The translations under genes and the position numbers were made by a program. A DNA stretch of 64,000 bases. Source: DATBGO01 sp963840095. Lineage in GTDB: Bacteria > Actinomycetota > Actinomycetes > Streptosporangiales > Streptosporangiaceae. Location: contig CAWIXN010000014.1 of the NCBI GenBank assembly GCA_963840095.1, positions 186,001 through 250,000 on the forward strand. The letters run 5' to 3'. Under the pieces are notes generated by a model that was not told the DNA's origin, ran no database searches, and was given only the letters and a program-made list of their open reading frames with translations. Positions 62,246 to 64,000 of this stretch are shown here, in pieces. Positions within the stretch are counted from its first letter, which is position 1. Each line of letters begins with the position of its first letter.

Positions 62246-62947
62246 ATGAAGGGCGCCCTGCGAAGTGACCTCCGGGCGGCCCGGGAGCGGGATCCGGCCG
62301 CCCGCAGCACCGCCGAGCTCGTGCTCTGCTATCCGGGCGTGCACGCGGTGTGGGGCTACCGGGCCAGCCACTGGCTATGGCGGCGTGATCACAAGCTGCT
62401 CGCCAGGGTCTGCTCCTCCCTGGCCGAGATACTCACCGGAGTGGACATTCACCCGGGCGCGCAGCTCGGCCCGGGGCTGTTCATCGACCACGGGACCGGC
62501 GTGGTCATCGGCGAGACGGCCGAGATCGGCGCCGACGTGACGATCTACCACGGCGTCACGCTCGGCGGCACCAGCCTGGAGCGCGGCAAGCGGCACCCGA
62601 CCGTGGGCGACCGGGTGACCATCGGGGCCGGCGCCAAGGTGCTCGGCCCGATCACGATCGGCCACGACAGTCGCATCGGGGCCAACGCGGTGGTGGTCAA
62701 GCCGGTGCCGCCCGACTCGGTGGTGGTCGGCGTGCCTGGTCAGGTCGTGCACCGCAGGAAGCCCCGCGCCGCCTCCGCGCCGCCCGACCTCAACCACAGC
62801 CTGCTGCCGGACGTCGTGGGCATGAGCCTGCACGCCCTGCTCGTCCGGATCCAGGACCTGGAAGCCAAGGTCGACGGCGTGGGTGCCGCTGCCCGCCCGC
62901 ACCCGGCCACCTCCGAGGTGTGGTACGAGCAGGACTTCTCGATCTGA
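62246..62947 (+). CDS. cysE: Serine O-acetyltransferase (EpsC/CysE)
   Basis: 233 residues with left-handed beta-helix hexapeptide repeats: GVDIHPGAQLGPGLFIDHGT, GVVIGETAEIGADVTIYHGV, TLGGTSLERGKRHPTVGDRV, TIGAGAKVLGPITIGHDSRI. The His and Asp of the active site are in FIDHGTGVVIG and IYHGVTLGG. It converts serine and acetyl-CoA to O-acetylserine. Co-transcribed with cysK. C-terminus ends in Ile (QDFSI), the kind of tail that binds CysK in the cysteine synthase complex. Confidence 0.92.
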   Translation: MKGALRSDLRAARERDPAARSTAELVLCYPGVHAVWGYRASHWLWRRDHKLLARVCSSLAEILTGVDIHPGAQLGPGLFIDHGTGVVIGETAEIGADVTIYHGVTLGGTSLERGKRHPTVGDRVTIGAGAKVLGPITIGHDSRIGANAVVVKPVPPDSVVVGVPGQVVHRRKPRAASAPPDLNHSLLPDVVGMSLHALLVRIQDLEAKVDGVGAAARPHPATSEVWYEQDFSI

Positions 62948-63067
62948 CCGGGCCGCCGGCCCGTCGAGCTGACTCGCGGCGGCTGAGGCACCGCCCTGGG
63001 TCGCGGTAGCACGGGCGGGCTGATAGCCGTCGATTGTCGGATCGCCCGCTCACGCTACAATCACCCC

Positions 63068-63769
63068 ATGTCACCGGGCGCTGGTAAGGCTGGGCACGCT
63101 AGCAGGCTGGGCCCGTTGCACATCCAGAGCACGCCCTCGCTGGTCGCCGCGAGGATCCGGGCCGGCATCTTCGGCGGCGCCTTCCGTCCGGGCTCTCAGC
63201 TGAACGAGGTCGAGCTGGCCGGCGAACTGGGTGTCAGCCGGGGCCCGATCCGGGAGGCGTTCCAGCGCCTCATCCAGGAGGGCCTGCTGAGGGCCGAGCG
63301 TAATCGCGGGGTCTTCGTGGTCGCTCTCGATTCGCGGAGCATCCGGGACGTCTACTTCGTCCGCGACGTGATCGAGCGGGCCGCCGCGCTACGGCTGGCC
63401 GCCCACCGTGACGGGGAGGCCCTGGAGAAGCTGGAGAAGGTCCTGCGCTCGATGGAGCTGGCCACTCCGGGCAGCGACTGGCCAGATCTCGTCGCCATCG
63501 ACCTTGAGTTTCATCAGTCCCTGGTCGCGTCGACCGGCAGCGCCCGCCTGGTCAGGGCGTTCGAGCCGATCTACGCGGAGACGAGGCTGTGCCTTTCCTA
63601 CCTTGAGCCGCATTACGAGCGGCGCCGCGATGTCGTCAGCGGGCACCGGGCGATCTTCGAGGCGATCTGCTCCGGCCAGGATCCCGGGCTCATCGAGCGG
63701 CTGGTGCACGAGCACATGACCGACAGCGCGGAGCAGCTCAGCGCGCACGCGCACCAGCTCAGCGCGTGA
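63068..63769 (+). CDS. GntR-family regulator, FCD subfamily
   Basis: 233 residues. Winged HTH SLVAARIRAGIFGGAFRPGS, QLNEVELAGELGVSRGPIRE, LQRLIQEGLLRAERNRG-type (here FQRLIQEGLL), then an FCD effector domain with LEFHQSLVASTGSARLVRAF and GHRAIFEAICSGQ (Asp/His metal site: D in VAIDLEFH). Metal-dependent binding of small carboxylates is typical. The next gene is an aminotransferase, its likely target. Confidence 0.85.
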   Translation: MSPGAGKAGHASRLGPLHIQSTPSLVAARIRAGIFGGAFRPGSQLNEVELAGELGVSRGPIREAFQRLIQEGLLRAERNRGVFVVALDSRSIRDVYFVRDVIERAAALRLAAHRDGEALEKLEKVLRSMELATPGSDWPDLVAIDLEFHQSLVASTGSARLVRAFEPIYAETRLCLSYLEPHYERRRDVVSGHRAIFEAICSGQDPGLIERLVHEHMTDSAEQLSAHAHQLSA

Positions 63770-63823
63770 GACGCTGCTGCCAGGCGGCCGGACGTTGACC
63801 GCCCGGGGACCGGCGCGGCGCCG

Positions 63824-64000
63824 ATGACCTGGATGGGCAGCGAGGCGGGCGTGGATCCGGCCCGCGTCGCCCGGCTGATCGCCTCGGAGCGGGCCCGCTT
63901 CGCTGCCGCGCATCCCCGGGCGCTGCAGTCCAGGGACCGCGCGGAGCACACCATGCTCTACGGGGTCCCGATGAACTGGATGACCCGGTGGGCCAGCCCG
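63824..64000 (+). CDS. Aminotransferase class III / glutamate-1-semialdehyde aminomutase-like, 3' end outside window
   Basis: 59 residues are visible: VDPARVARLIASERARFAAA and AEHTMLYGVPMNWMTRWASP, the opening of glutamate-1-semialdehyde 2,1-aminomutase-like aminotransferases. The start (ATG 63824) is tentative; ATG 63833 is also possible. Downstream of the GntR regulator at 55 bases. Confidence 0.62.
   Translation, partial: MTWMGSEAGVDPARVARLIASERARFAAAHPRALQSRDRAEHTMLYGVPMNWMTRWASP

Overview
The window is very GC-rich DNA from a high-GC actinobacterium. Support comes from GTG/TTG starts, leaderless-looking promoters, a Tad/Flp pilus operon, a DUF222 (13E12-type) HNH gene, several separate LigD polymerase-domain genes, a mycothiol-dependent maleylpyruvate isomerase relative and an extended Rho. 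A soil member of the Streptosporangiales or a neighbouring lineage is my best guess, but that placement is inference. No rRNA, tRNA, CRISPR array or intact insertion sequence was recognised.

Layout. 1-8.1 kb: the end of a secreted phage-tail-lysozyme-like protein, a large secreted GH15 glucodextranase-like enzyme, a patatin-like hydrolase, a first NHEJ polymerase-domain (LigD PolDom) gene, a methyltransferase and an orphan LuxR-type response regulator. 8.4-17.5 kb: a complete Tad pilus locus with a divergent prepilin peptidase, then flp, tadE-like, tadG-like, cpaB, cpaE, cpaF, tadB and tadC, closing with an isoprenylcysteine-methyltransferase-like membrane protein. 17.5-31.5 kb: a secreted protein, a second PolDom gene, two decayed gene remnants, a lactate-oxidase-family enzyme, two MFS transporters around a PdxR/MocR regulator, a lipoprotein protease, an amidase, a phosphorothioate-dependent restriction endonuclease, and an HTH/Clp-N pair under a palindrome-covered leaderless promoter. 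31.7-44 kb: a DUF222 HNH protein, a TetR-controlled alcohol dehydrogenase, an aldo/keto reductase, a hydrolase, a third LigD gene (phosphoesterase plus polymerase, apparently frameshifted at its start), an M20 amidohydrolase, a broken HipA-like kinase and a frameshifted pseudokinase. 44-58 kb: an XRE regulator with a long inverted repeat, a copper amine oxidase, a PQQ-type propeller, an ABC exporter, Rho with a long leader, a Lon N-domain protein, and a sigma factor fused to a zinc-finger/membrane/Pro-rich tail.

The most notable system is at 58.4-63 kb: a family 2A encapsulin shell gene followed and overlapped by its SufS-like cysteine desulfurase cargo (long disordered N-terminal loading region with a 27-bp repeat), with cysteine synthase and serine acetyltransferase genes running divergently. 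Together they make a sulfur nanocompartment locus: serine is acetylated, converted to cysteine, and the encapsulated desulfurase releases sulfur from cysteine inside the shell.

The window also shows repeated small-scale mutation: single-base deletions (two of three in G runs), which could be real or assembly errors; short tandem duplications at gene ends; and a 53-bp palindromic element present twice.
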